In this document: positions 17,635 to 26,377 of the stretch, one piece after another
Layout: every line of letters begins with the position of its first letter
How positions within the stretch are numbered: the stretch's first letter is position 1
Source: Pseudomonas yamanorum
Lineage (GTDB): Bacteria > Pseudomonadota > Gammaproteobacteria > Pseudomonadales > Pseudomonadaceae
Length of the DNA: 64,000 bases
Direction: 5' to 3'
Assembly: GCF_013386765.1 (NCBI RefSeq)
Contig: NZ_JACARE010000010.1
Location: forward strand, 62,001-126,000
The notes under the pieces: generated by a model
The model's database searches: none
Told to the model about the DNA's origin: nothing
Seen by the model: the letters and a program-made list of their open reading frames with translations, nothing else
Position numbers and translations under genes: made by a program

Positions 17635-17943
17635 AGGTCGGGGGAGCGTCTGGTTCGGATTGGGCGATCATAGCCCGATCCCGAACGATGGCGGAAAGGA
17701 ATCACAGCGGCCCACAGAATAATCCAAGGCAATGTTGTTGCGTCAACTGGGTCGCCACCAGCAGGCTGCGCCACCCTTCCAGATCATAGGACAGCGCCCG
17801 CCAGAGCAGCCACGGCCAATAGGAGTGAAGGTGGAACACGCACCAGATCATTCGACGCTCGGTTTTTATAATGAACGAATGATTGCTATGCTGAACAACA
17901 GGCGACAAAGCGTCAACCCATTTAAGGATGATTTGAAGAACAA
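17635..17943. other. Intergenic region between divergent genes
   Basis: This is the promoter region for the diguanylate cyclase (leftward) and the XRE regulator (rightward). A TATAAT hexamer is at 17867-17872 with no convincing -35 partner. I see no gene; the short open frames here lack ribosome sites. Confidence 0.4.
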
Positions 17944-18516
17944 ATGACCGACATAACGAACAACTCCAATTCGAGCCGAATCGACCTGCTGGCCCTGTCG
18001 ATCAAGCGTGAGCGCCAGGCCGCCGGGCTTTCACTGACCGAACTGGCGAAACGCGCGGGGGTGGCGAAGTCGACCCTGTCCCAACTGGAATCCGGCATCG
18101 GCAATCCCAGCATCGAAACACTGTGGTCGTTGGCCACGGCAATGGGCCTGCAGGTGACCCGGTTCTTCGAACAACCCCAGCAGCACCTGCGGGTGATTCG
18201 CGCCAACGAAGGCCCGACCACTTCTACTGAAACCGGCAACTACGCAGCCACACTGCTTGCGGATTGCCCGGCGGGAGTGCGCCGCGATATCTACCGGCTC
18301 AAGGTCCAGCCCGGCGAAGTGCGGCTGTCGCAGCCCCACCCTGCCGGCACCCTGGAACACGTGGTGCTGTGCAGCGGCAGCGCGAACATCGGCCCGGCCA
18401 ATGAGCCCGTGTTGTTGCATGCCGGCGACTACATCAGCTATCTGGCAAATGCGCCCCATGTGTTCGAAGCGCTGGAGGCCGATACCACCGCGGTGATGGT
18501 GATCGAACACCCTTGA
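17944..18516 (+). CDS. XRE-family regulator with cupin domain
   Basis: This 190-residue regulator has an N-terminal helix-turn-helix (about 15-70, LSLTELAKRAGVAKSTLSQLESG) and a C-terminal cupin fold (about 105-188, with PGEVRLSQPHPAGTLEHVVLCSG and HAGDYISYLANAPHVFEAL). Such proteins sense small molecules and often control neighbouring exporters or amino-acid genes. The convergent LysE-type exporter 17 bases away is a plausible target, though it also has its own LysR neighbour. Confidence 0.9.
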   Translation: MTDITNNSNSSRIDLLALSIKRERQAAGLSLTELAKRAGVAKSTLSQLESGIGNPSIETLWSLATAMGLQVTRFFEQPQQHLRVIRANEGPTTSTETGNYAATLLADCPAGVRRDIYRLKVQPGEVRLSQPHPAGTLEHVVLCSGSANIGPANEPVLLHAGDYISYLANAPHVFEALEADTTAVMVIEHP

Positions 18517-18533
18517 GGTGCGGGGATGCGCCC

Positions 18534-19142
18534 TCAGGCATGAATCGGCAGCGCCAACCCGAACAGCACAAAAAACCCGCCACACACCTTATTGAATCGG
18601 CGCCCGGTTCGCGCCAACCAGGGCCGAACCCGGTGCGCAGCGCTGGCCACCAGATACTCAACGATAAACTCCACCACGGCGTAGGTCAGCGCGATGGTGA
18701 TCGTCTGCGCGATGATGTTGCGGTGCGGGTCCAGGAACGGTGGAATAAACGCGGTGAACAGCAGCAAGGCCTTGGGGTTCGAAATGGCCGACACCAGCCC
18801 CTGGCGGAACAGCGGCCAGCTCCGTGAGCTGGTAGTGCCGGTCGCCTCAAGGCTGACCGGTGCCGCCCGCCATAGCCCGAAACCCAACCAGATCAGATAC
18901 AGCCCGCCCGCCACCTTCAAGGCAGTGAACAAGCTGGCCGACGCCTGGATCAGCGCCCCCAGCCCCAACGCACACAGCGCCAGCACAATCGCAAAACCGA
19001 GCACGCCGCCGCTGATGGTGAACAGTGTTTTGCGGCTGCCGTGAAGGGCGCCATGGGTCAGCGCCAATAACGCATTGGGCCCTGGCACCACCGAGATGCC
19101 GAAGCAGGTAACCAGGTAAAGCAACCAGGTATCAAAGGGCAT
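18534..19142 (-). CDS. LysE/RhtB family exporter
   Basis: This 202-residue membrane exporter begins MPFDTWLLYLVTCFGISVVPGPNALLALTHG, with the PGPN family motif, and has SNPKALLLFTAFIPPFL mid-protein. Six hydrophobic helices are visible. It is divergent from a LysR regulator across a 113-base gap, the usual arrangement for an inducible amino-acid exporter. The substrate is unknown. Confidence 0.92.
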   Translation of the reverse strand: MPFDTWLLYLVTCFGISVVPGPNALLALTHGALHGSRKTLFTISGGVLGFAIVLALCALGLGALIQASASLFTALKVAGGLYLIWLGFGLWRAAPVSLEATGTTSSRSWPLFRQGLVSAISNPKALLLFTAFIPPFLDPHRNIIAQTITIALTYAVVEFIVEYLVASAAHRVRPWLARTGRRFNKVCGGFFVLFGLALPIHA

Positions 19143-19255
19143 GATCCGATCCAGTAAGTGTTGGTTCCGGGCAGAATGTTGCGGGTGAACAAACGCTCAT
19201 GAAAAGCGCATAATTCAGGCCTTAGCCATTCGATTAACGAATAGAGGTCACCACG

Positions 19256-20119
19256 ATGCCGGCCAGTGATTTGCAACTTGATTGGCTCAAATGCTTTGTG
19301 GCCGTGGTGGATGCCGGCTCGCTGTCGGGCGCCGCCCATGAGGTCAACCGCTCGCAGTCCGCCGTCAGCATGCAGATGAAAAAACTCGAAGCCGCCCTTG
19401 GCCGGCAGTTGTTGAGCCGAGGCCCCAGGCACCTGCAACTGACCGCCGACGGCCAGACCCTGCTGAGCTACGCCCGGCGCATGCTCGCCCTTCACGCCGA
19501 GACCCAGGCGGCGTTTCACGGCGAAGAACTGACCGGGCGCATCCGCCTGGGCGTCGCGGAAGACTACGCGGCCCGGTACCTCACGCCGCTGCTCAAGCGC
19601 TATTCGCCGCGCTACGCCGGGGTGGAAATCGAACTGACCTGCGAACAGTCGACCACGCTGATCCCGCAGTTACGCAGCGGCGATCTTGACCTGGCGCTGG
19701 TCTCCAGGGACTCACCGCAAAGCGGCACCTTCCTGTTCAAGGAGCCCATGGTGTGGGTGGGCTCACCCCAGTTCGAACTGTGGCGACGCGACCCGATCCC
19801 CATCGCCGTCTACGAAAGCGCAAGCCTGGCCCGGCGCTATGCGGTGAACGCACTCACCCAGCAAGGGCGCGAATTCAAGGTGGTGTACAACAGCTCCAGC
19901 CTTGCCGGCCAGGTGGCTGCCGTCGAGGGCGGGCTGGCGATTGCGGCGATCACCCAGTGCACCGTGCAGGAATCGCTGCAGGTACTGGGTGACGAGCACG
20001 GCCTGGGTAGCATTGAGCCCATGGAAGTTTCGATACTGCGCAGCCGGGCGTCTCGCGGGTCCAAGGCGGTCAACAGCCTGCATGCGTTCATCATCCGCAC
20101 GCTGAGGGTTCAGCCTTAG
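19256..20119 (+). CDS. LysR-family transcriptional regulator
   Basis: This 287-residue LysR regulator has the N-terminal winged helix (LDWLKCFVAVVDAGSLSGAAHEVNRSQSAVSMQMKKLE, about residues 5-43) and a substrate-binding effector domain (about 92-285). It starts after GAGGT. Divergent orientation to the LysE-type exporter suggests that it activates that gene when its amino-acid effector accumulates. Confidence 0.92.
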   Translation: MPASDLQLDWLKCFVAVVDAGSLSGAAHEVNRSQSAVSMQMKKLEAALGRQLLSRGPRHLQLTADGQTLLSYARRMLALHAETQAAFHGEELTGRIRLGVAEDYAARYLTPLLKRYSPRYAGVEIELTCEQSTTLIPQLRSGDLDLALVSRDSPQSGTFLFKEPMVWVGSPQFELWRRDPIPIAVYESASLARRYAVNALTQQGREFKVVYNSSSLAGQVAAVEGGLAIAAITQCTVQESLQVLGDEHGLGSIEPMEVSILRSRASRGSKAVNSLHAFIIRTLRVQP

Positions 20120-20220
20120 TGCACAGAGCGTTTCGGCACAATCATCGAGCGCTTCGGCGCAGTGCCGCGTGCCGGCGCTGTTTAGGCTTAACGCTCAAAC
20201 CACGCCTGGACACCACCGCG

Positions 20221-20760
20221 ATGAAACTCAAAGCACTTGCACCTGCGATCACCCTGATCATGGCCGCCAGCGGGCACGCCGCCAGCTTCGCCCTCAGCAG
20301 CCCGGACATCGCCGACCAGCGCCCACTGACGCGCCTGCAAGAGTTCAGCGGCTTCGGCTGCAACGGCGGCAACACCTCCCCTGCCCTGTCCTGGGCCAAC
20401 GCCCCGGCGGGCACCAAAAGCTATGCCATCACCGTCTACGACCCCGATGCACCCACCGGCAGCGGCTGGTGGCACTGGACCGTGGTCAACCTGCCCGCCA
20501 CCGTCACCAGCCTGCCGAGCAACGTGGGCGCCCACCTGCCGGCCGGTGCTGTGCAGGGCCGCACGGATTACGGGCAGCCCGGCTTCGGCGGCGCCTGCCC
20601 GCCCGTGGGTGATAAACCCCATCGCTATCAATTCACCGTATGGGCGTTGAAAGTCGACACGCTGCCGATCGACAATCAGTCCAGCGGCGCCCTGGTCGGC
20701 TACATGCTCAATGCCAACAGCCTGGCCAAGGCCACAATCACGGCCCCTTACGGACGCTAG
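20221..20760 (+). CDS. Secreted YbhB/YbcL-type phosphatidylethanolamine-binding fold protein
   Basis: This 179-residue protein has a Sec signal peptide (cleavage near SGHAASF). Its mature domain is of the YbhB/YbcL (PEBP, 'Raf kinase inhibitor-like') family, shown by GGNTSPALSWANAPAGTKSYAI, YDPDAPTGSGWWHW and PPVGDKPHRYQFTVWAL. The bacterial proteins have no firmly known role. The ATG at the signal peptide is chosen; the 34 codons upstream in frame lack signal character. The AraC gene starts five bases after its stop, so the two are probably co-transcribed. Confidence 0.9.
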   Translation: MKLKALAPAITLIMAASGHAASFALSSPDIADQRPLTRLQEFSGFGCNGGNTSPALSWANAPAGTKSYAITVYDPDAPTGSGWWHWTVVNLPATVTSLPSNVGAHLPAGAVQGRTDYGQPGFGGACPPVGDKPHRYQFTVWALKVDTLPIDNQSSGALVGYMLNANSLAKATITAPYGR

Positions 20761-20765
20761 TCACG

Positions 20766-21575
20766 ATGGATGTTCACGAAGGTTTGCGGCACAGGGAAAG
20801 CATCATCGAACGCTGCGTGATCAGGGCCCGGCAACACCACACCCTGCAACGCGTGCCGATCTTCATGACCGCCCTGTGCCGCGTGCGCCAGGGGCAAAAG
20901 CTGATGCAGTGGGACGAGCGCGAAATGCGCGCCGGCCCACAGGATTTGATTTTGCTGCCGGCGGGTCGCGAGCTGGGCGTAACCAACTTTCCCGGCGCCC
21001 AGGGTGACTACATCGCTGACGTGGTGTCGTTTCCGGTGCCGGTGTTGCGCAACTTCGTTGCCCGGTATGGCGCGCAGTTCAAGGGCAGCCTGAATACGGA
21101 CCTGTGCGTGCGCCTGGACAAACAGACTCGCCAAGCCTGGGACCAACTGCTGACCGCACTGGGTACCGGCGCCCCGGCGACCTTGTGCACCCACTATGGC
21201 GAAGCCGTGCTGCTGTGCCTGTGCCTGGCCGGCCAGGCGGGGCCGCTGCTGATGGATCGCAATGATCCGTTGAGTGAGCGGGTGCAGCGGTTGATCGGCA
21301 GCAACCTGTCCCGGGACTGGACGGTGGCCAGCGTTGCGCAGCAGTTGAATCTGGGGGAATCGACCCTGCGTCGGCAGTTGGCCAATGAGGATGCGAGCTT
21401 CAGGTCGATCCTGGAAAATGTTCGCCTGGGGGCGGCGTTGCAGCAGCTGCAAACGTCCTGGGATTCCATTGGCGAGATTTCCAACGCGTGTGGGTATGCG
21501 TCGGCGTCGCGGTTTGCGGTGAGGTTCAAGTCGCACTATGGGCTGTCGCCGCGGTCGTTGCGGGCGGCGATGTGA
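20766..21575 (+). CDS. AraC-family transcriptional regulator
   Basis: This 269-residue regulator has an N-terminal sensory domain (about 1-160) and a C-terminal double helix-turn-helix. DWTVASVAQQLNLGESTLRRQLANE is the first, and SIGEISNACGYASASRFAVRFKSHYGLSPRSLR is the diagnostic second helix-turn-helix. It starts five bases after the YbhB-like gene and probably governs that gene or neighbours. Confidence 0.92.
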   Translation: MDVHEGLRHRESIIERCVIRARQHHTLQRVPIFMTALCRVRQGQKLMQWDEREMRAGPQDLILLPAGRELGVTNFPGAQGDYIADVVSFPVPVLRNFVARYGAQFKGSLNTDLCVRLDKQTRQAWDQLLTALGTGAPATLCTHYGEAVLLCLCLAGQAGPLLMDRNDPLSERVQRLIGSNLSRDWTVASVAQQLNLGESTLRRQLANEDASFRSILENVRLGAALQQLQTSWDSIGEISNACGYASASRFAVRFKSHYGLSPRSLRAAM

Positions 21576-21602
21576 GGTTGTCATAAGGCCGTGATGCCTG
21601 AT

Positions 21603-22076
21603 TTAACTGCGCCACAAAATTGCGTACGGCAACTCACTCTCGATAATTTCAGCTGAGCGGAAGTAATAAGTTGCCCTGCGTCCCTCCAGAGTCTTATGCA
21701 CGAACGCACCGTCAGACATGATGCGATACGATGCACACTCCAAACTACGCTCTGGATCCAGACACCTCAAAGCATCGCGGATACTGCCGTAGTTCATTCC
21801 CGCTCCGGAGGGAAGCAACTCCACCGGTGGAGCACATTCGGCCTTATCGTCGTTTTCAATCTCTCTGAAATAGACTCGTCGAAAGGCTGGCTCACTGCAT
21901 GCCCAAAAAAGTGAGACCCACTGGATTCTTTCTGCACCTGCTTCAAGAACGCTATCTGCCAGACAGTAGATGGAGTCCGAGATTTTATAGACCCCATCTT
22001 CCAGAGCCGTTGCGTCCTTCAGAAAATCAACGTAACTCCCAGCCCTTAACTTACATAGCGTCGGCCAATCTTGCAT
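21603..22076 (-). CDS. Orphan hypothetical protein
   Basis: This 157-residue cytoplasmic protein has no signal peptide or membrane helix and contains several Cys, Trp and acidic residues (CKLRAGSYVDFLKD, DALRCLDPERSLECASYRI). I recognise no family; size and acidity would fit an immunity-type protein, but nothing else supports that. The ATG is chosen because GGAGGGT precedes it by six bases. Base composition is lower in GC than its neighbours, suggesting acquisition. Confidence 0.65.
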   Translation of the reverse strand: MQDWPTLCKLRAGSYVDFLKDATALEDGVYKISDSIYCLADSVLEAGAERIQWVSLFWACSEPAFRRVYFREIENDDKAECAPPVELLPSGAGMNYGSIRDALRCLDPERSLECASYRIMSDGAFVHKTLEGRRATYYFRSAEIIESELPYAILWRS

Positions 22077-22155
22077 ATCCAACCCTCCGAGCCGGTGGTG
22101 AAGAAGCGGACGAATCCATTTTCGATCTGTCCCTTTGAGCCGTTACGGATGACGA

Positions 22156-22707
22156 CTATTTAGCAACTGATCCCGCAGGCTTCATCCCCAAACATGCCGG
22201 GGTACCGTTTTGGACGGCTGGCATCGGCACCCGCACATCTTTCCCATCTACCCGCCCCAAACGGCTCAACTCAACGCCGCATTTATTGCCACGCACGTTC
22301 AAGGTCACTTCATATTCAGCGTTAGGTTCCGGAGTCAGTCCGATTTGGAAGCCGCACATCCAGCTGTAGCCGTCAGTACTGACAAACACATAACCCTCGG
22401 TGCCGGGCTTGACCTTGATCTCCAGAAAGCCCCGGGCCTTGGCCAGCGGCGGCACGATCATGCCCGCACGGCGAGGAGTGTCCGGCACGTAAAGGTTGTT
22501 GAGCGCACCGGCCTCTCGCCCCGCGCAATGCTGGTCGTCGAGGTAATAGAGCTTAGCGTTTGAGGAATTGGACACAAAGCGCAGCTTGGCGGCGTCGGGT
22601 TCGGTGGCATCGACGTAATTACTCTTGGCCGCACACCCTGCCAGCACAGAGACAAACAACGCAGCAACGGCAATAGCGCCAGGCAAACGACGGGTGAAAA
22701 ACGGCAT
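22156..22707 (-). CDS. Putative lipoprotein
   Basis: This 183-residue protein has an N-terminal lipoprotein signal (AALFVSVLAGC, lipobox LAGC). Acylation at that Cys would place it in the envelope. The mature region (VSNSSNAKLYYLDDQHC, YVFVSTDGYSWMCGFQIGL) is not a family I can name. The start at MPFFTRR has AAGGA eight bases upstream; earlier candidate starts do not. Confidence 0.75.
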   Translation of the reverse strand: MPFFTRRLPGAIAVAALFVSVLAGCAAKSNYVDATEPDAAKLRFVSNSSNAKLYYLDDQHCAGREAGALNNLYVPDTPRRAGMIVPPLAKARGFLEIKVKPGTEGYVFVSTDGYSWMCGFQIGLTPEPNAEYEVTLNVRGNKCGVELSRLGRVDGKDVRVPMPAVQNGTPACLGMKPAGSVAK

Positions 22708-22929
22708 GGAGTTCATCCTTGAAACACGAAAACGAGCGCGGAATGCTACGGAACGGCGGTACTGCTGTCCATTCACCGTGTCGTGGGGTTTAGAGCGTCT
22801 AATCGATGAGGTTGATGATTACTATCGAACTGCTCGCCTATTGGCTTACCAAAACCCATTCCTATAATCGCCTCCACTTTCTCCCTCCCGTCTGCCCGCA
22901 GGCGAAATCTCCTCCCGGAACCCAACACC

Positions 22930-24156
22930 ATGCCAAGCGCAAGCCGGGCCCCTAGCGGCCTCCCCGAACATAATCAACAAACGGTCCTGCAACAGTGGCT
23001 GGCGATTCTCTCCGTCGCCGTGGGCGCCTTCGCCCTGGTCACCAGCGAATTCCTGCCGGTGGGCGTACTCAACGACGTCGCCGCCGACCTGGGCATCAGC
23101 GCCGGCCACGCCGGCCTGATGGTCACCCTGCCCGGCATCATGGCCGCCCTCGCCGCCCCGCTGCTGTCGGTGGGCATTGGCGCCATGGACCGTCGCTACC
23201 TGCTGATCGGCCTGACCCTGATCATGATCATCGCCAACATGGTGGTGGCCTACGCCAGCGACTTCAGCCTGCTGCTGTTCGGCCGCGTACTGCTGGGCAT
23301 CAGCATCGGCGGCTTCTGGGCCACGGCCATCGCCCTCAGCGGCCGCCTGGCGCCCAAGGGCGTGGGCGTAGCCAAAGCCACCTCCATCATCATGATGGGC
23401 GTGACCCTGGCCACCGTCCTCGGCGTGCCCGTGGGCACCTGGCTGAGCGGCTTGATGGGCTGGCGCATGACCTTCCTCGTCACCGCACTGGTAGGCATCC
23501 CGGTACTGCTGGCACAGATGTTCCTGCTGCCCCGGCTTGAACCGGAAAAAGCCATTCGCATCGCCGACCTGCCGGCCCTGTTCATCAACCCACAAGCCCG
23601 GGTCGGCTTGATCGCCGTGCTGCTGATCGGCCTGGCGCACTTTGCCGCGTACACCTACGTTGCGCCGTTCTTCAAAAACAGCTCCGGCTTCGACGGCCCG
23701 ACCATTGGCTCCCTGCTGCTGCTCTACGGCGTGGCCGGGGTGATGGGCAACGTCTTCGCCGGCTTCGCCGCCAACCGCAGCGTGCGCCACACCTTGCTGC
23801 TGGTGGCACTGATGATCGGCACCAGCACCGCGCTGTTTCCCTACTTCGCTACTGGCATGAGCGGCGCCGTGATGCTGATCGCATTGTGGGGCTTCGCCTT
23901 CGGCGCCTTCCCGGCGTGCGCGAGTATCTGGATGTTTGTGGTTGCGCCCAAGGATGTGGAACGTGGCATGCCGCTGTTCGTGGCGTTGTTTCAGGTGATC
24001 ATTGCCGTGGGCTCGTTCTTTGGCGGGCAGATCGTAGACAAGATGGGGACTTCGGTGCTGTTGAGTCTGGCGACGGCGTTGGTAGGCGCTGGGTTTGTGA
24101 CGGTGCTGGTGTTGGGGCGCAAGGTGAGTAATAGCCTGGCGGCTCAGCCTGCTTAA
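22930..24156 (+). CDS. MFS transporter, AraJ/sugar-efflux type
   Basis: This 408-residue 12-helix major facilitator starts its first helix with AILSVAVGAFALVTSEFLPVGVLNDVAADLG, the same family as the transporter at the left window edge. It probably exports drugs or sugars. Its last ~370 bases are duplicated, in diverged and frameshifted form, at 25548-25918 beyond an inserted gene. The full-length copy here is intact. Confidence 0.93.
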   Translation: MPSASRAPSGLPEHNQQTVLQQWLAILSVAVGAFALVTSEFLPVGVLNDVAADLGISAGHAGLMVTLPGIMAALAAPLLSVGIGAMDRRYLLIGLTLIMIIANMVVAYASDFSLLLFGRVLLGISIGGFWATAIALSGRLAPKGVGVAKATSIIMMGVTLATVLGVPVGTWLSGLMGWRMTFLVTALVGIPVLLAQMFLLPRLEPEKAIRIADLPALFINPQARVGLIAVLLIGLAHFAAYTYVAPFFKNSSGFDGPTIGSLLLLYGVAGVMGNVFAGFAANRSVRHTLLLVALMIGTSTALFPYFATGMSGAVMLIALWGFAFGAFPACASIWMFVVAPKDVERGMPLFVALFQVIIAVGSFFGGQIVDKMGTSVLLSLATALVGAGFVTVLVLGRKVSNSLAAQPA

Positions 24157-24165
24157 TCGAGAAAA

Positions 24166-24191
24166 ACGGGACTGATGGATTTCAGTCCCGT
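24166..24191 (-). terminator. Intrinsic terminator for the nuclease-like gene
   Basis: ACGGGACTGA and TCAGTCCCGT form a perfect 10-bp stem with a six-base loop. Read on the minus strand the stem is followed by TTTTT, so it serves the leftward gene ending at 24273. On the plus strand there is no T-run. Confidence 0.7.
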
Positions 24192-24272
24192 AAGTTAGAG
24201 AGTAATGCGCCGCTCATACCGCGCTCAAGGAGAGCTTCCGGCCAGAAGCGGAAAGTTGTAGATACCCGCTCG

Positions 24273-25388
24273 TCAGGGCAGCCCCATGAACTGATACGTT
24301 GAGCCCTTCTTTTGATAGGTGACGATTTTGATATCTGCCTTTTTAGACGCTGCGTTGCTGTGGCTGGCTTTTGGCTTGTCTGGCAGCACCAGATAGCGCT
24401 TCACCGGGAGCCCCAGTAAGTCATAGAGACACTCCCCATGGATGACCAACTGGCCGACGCCCGTGTACACGTCGGTCGTTCGGGAAGTGGTTTTGACTTC
24501 AAAAAGGTCCACGTTAGAAACTGTGACAAGGGCAAGGTCAATTGCCTGCGCCTTTTGGCTGCTTCCTTGCTTTTGCAGTAAGAGTTCCAACGCCCGAACG
24601 ACTGCACCGTGCTCGACTGTGCGTTTGCCACCTCCATGTCCTTTTACGTGCCCCTCTCCAGAGTATTCGTCGAAATAGTCTCGCAGCTTTAACAAAGTCT
24701 CAGACGGTTTAGAAGACCGGTGGGCAGTTCCACCACCATCCTTTTCCCCACCAGACTCGTCGGGATCACCACTGACAGCCCTATCTAAAAGGGGGGTCTC
24801 TGTGCGCTCCCTTTGCCCGCCTCCATTTAGTTCTTCACCTAGCCGAGTCGCGACCTCCCGAGCTTCCTCAGCGAATGCCCATAATCGGTTAGCAATTTCA
24901 GGGTCCTTTAATCCTCCAATCAGGATTAGCCTTGATGTCTTATCGTTATCACTAGCTTCGACAGTGCGGGCTGCAAACTCACGGAAAACCTTGTCTTTCG
25001 GAAGTCCCGCATTGCCCTTCGTCAGCTTTCCACGATGTGCCAAAAAGACGTCGCCGTCGCCATCTTTGATAAAAGCGCCGGCCATACGTCTGTTGTAGGT
25101 TCCTGCGGGAAAATTCAATTGGACGGTTATCTCAATCCACTTCGTACTTCTGGGATCAGCTGATAGCACATAGTTTAGAAGCTTATCTTGCGCGACGTGC
25201 GGTGACCATGCTCGAACGCCGACACCAGCCGGGGCTTCAAAGTAGACGGTCCCGGTATGATGGCCGGCGGGATAAGTAATCTCGCGACTCTCTTTGTGTG
25301 GGAGTATCGCCCTTAATTGCTTCGCAAGTTGTTTGTTCAATCGCGAAATTTCAGCAACGTCCGTGACCACCTCAAATTTCTCAAACAC
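24273..25388 (-). CDS. Putative PD-(D/E)XK nuclease-like protein
   Basis: This 371-residue protein is of unknown family. Its C-terminal third shows a restriction-endonuclease-like pattern: Asp284 in AIDLALV, then FEVK with Glu297 and Lys299, then Gln313 in GVGQLVIHG. A Gly/Ser-rich hydrophilic linker (about 185-230) separates this from an N-terminal domain I cannot name. The GTG start is chosen because GGGGAG lies six bases before it. It lies alone on the minus strand between the MFS gene and a broken copy of that gene's 3' end, so it arrived as a block. A defence role is plausible but inferred. Confidence 0.6.
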   Translation of the reverse strand: MFEKFEVVTDVAEISRLNKQLAKQLRAILPHKESREITYPAGHHTGTVYFEAPAGVGVRAWSPHVAQDKLLNYVLSADPRSTKWIEITVQLNFPAGTYNRRMAGAFIKDGDGDVFLAHRGKLTKGNAGLPKDKVFREFAARTVEASDNDKTSRLILIGGLKDPEIANRLWAFAEEAREVATRLGEELNGGGQRERTETPLLDRAVSGDPDESGGEKDGGGTAHRSSKPSETLLKLRDYFDEYSGEGHVKGHGGGKRTVEHGAVVRALELLLQKQGSSQKAQAIDLALVTVSNVDLFEVKTTSRTTDVYTGVGQLVIHGECLYDLLGLPVKRYLVLPDKPKASHSNAASKKADIKIVTYQKKGSTYQFMGLP

Positions 25389-25547
25389 TTGTGTCTCCCC
25401 ACTTCCTTGGCTGAGCAAGCACTCATATTGCCTGACAATGGAGTGAGTTCACACAGGAGATCAAAAGCAGCCCTGCTCCTTATGCTGCTCATTGAGCAAA
25501 AATGGGACGAATTTACTTTTTCTGGAAGTAGATTCGTTCCCTTTGAG

Positions 25548-25918
25548 TCCACCTTGCTTCTGGTCGTCCTGATGATCTGCATCAGCACCGCCCTGCCCCC
25601 CCCTTCTACGCCACCGGCATGAGCGGCGCCGTGATGCTGATCGCATTGTGGGGCTTTGCGTTTGGCGCCTTCCCCGCGTGCGCGAGTATCTGGATGTTTG
25701 TGGTTGCGCCCAAGGATGTTGAGCGTGGTATGCCGCTGTTCGTGGCGTTGTTCCAAGTGATTATTGCCGTGGGCTCGTTCTTTGGCGGGCAGATTGTCGA
25801 CAAGATGGGCACTTCGGTGCTGTTGAGTCTGGCGACCGCGTTGGTAGGCGCCGGGTTTGTGACGGTGCTGGTGTTGGGGCGCAAGGTGAGTAATAGCCTG
25901 GCGGCCCTGCCTGCCTAA
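25548..25918 (+). pseudogene. Diverged 3' fragment of the MFS transporter gene
   Basis: This stretch matches bases from about 23790 to 24156 of the intact transporter gene through to its end, with scattered mostly silent changes. A run of eight C near 25596-25603 puts the upstream part out of frame. Only the last 99 codons (MSGAVMLIALWGF...) remain open. It has no 5' part and no promoter, so it is non-functional. It probably entered with the intervening block from a related genome. Confidence 0.85.
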
Positions 25919-25938
25919 CAAAACCTGTGTAAATAGAA

Positions 25939-25978
25939 AAAAGGGGGTCTATTTTTAATCAAATAGATCTCCTTTTTA
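25939..25978. terminator. Bidirectional terminator hairpin
   Basis: AAAAAGGGGGTCTATTT and AAATAGATCTCCTTTTT pair over 15 of 17 positions with A- and T-runs at the ends. It follows the broken MFS copy and presumably is the original terminator of that donor gene. Confidence 0.65.
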
Positions 25979-26110
25979 GCTTTCTCCTAAGAATCATTGC
26001 TCCTATCAGACCCGAGCTGATGGCTAGATAGCGCTTGAGTGGAAAACCAATAACAATAGCGACATGACAGTAAGCGTGATTGACTCAATCAAGTGAGATA
26101 GCCATAAACT

Positions 26111-26302
26111 ATGCAAGGAAAATATAGCCCGCCCACCCTTCTGCCTCCACTGCGTTTATTTATAGACGCCCGGAATAAGGCTATCGAGGCTGGGTTTACT
26201 GACAACGGCGGTGCAATCCATTCTGTAGAGCGCATACTCGACATACTTTGTCAGCGCGTGAGAAATCGGGGTCAGACCACCATTATTTTAAATGTGGTCT
26301 GA
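26111..26302 (+). CDS. Possible small hypothetical protein or fragment
   Basis: This is a 63-codon frame, MQGKYSPPTLLPPLRLFIDA..., whose last third runs into the GGGGTCAGACC palindrome. No clear ribosome site precedes it and I recognise no family. It may be the 5' remnant of a gene cut by the repeat. Support is weak. Confidence 0.2.
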   Translation: MQGKYSPPTLLPPLRLFIDARNKAIEAGFTDNGGAIHSVERILDILCQRVRNRGQTTIILNVV

Positions 26303-26370
26303 CCCCTATTTTTATATTTACTATTTTTATAAATGTGGTCTGACCCCTATTTTTAATGTGGTCTGACCCC
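26268..26370. repeat. GGGGTCAGACC palindromic repeat cluster
   Basis: A perfect 13-base inverted repeat (GGGGTCAGACCAC at 26268-26280, GTGGTCTGACCCC at 26294-26306) is followed by two more copies of the right arm at 26335-26347 and 26358-26370, each with T/A-rich spacers. Degenerate copies are at 34871-34908 and 53556-53594. It is too short and irregular for a CRISPR. Confidence 0.75.
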
Positions 26371-26377
26371 TATTTTT

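Noticed and set aside
22156..22776. Longer start for the lipoprotein at 22776
   Set aside because: It would add 23 charged residues before the lipoprotein signal, and the AAGGA ribosome site fits the internal ATG at 22707.
26294..26370. Three near-identical direct repeats resembling a CRISPR array
   Set aside because: The repeats are arms of a palindrome with very short, T/A-rich spacers, and no cas gene is present.
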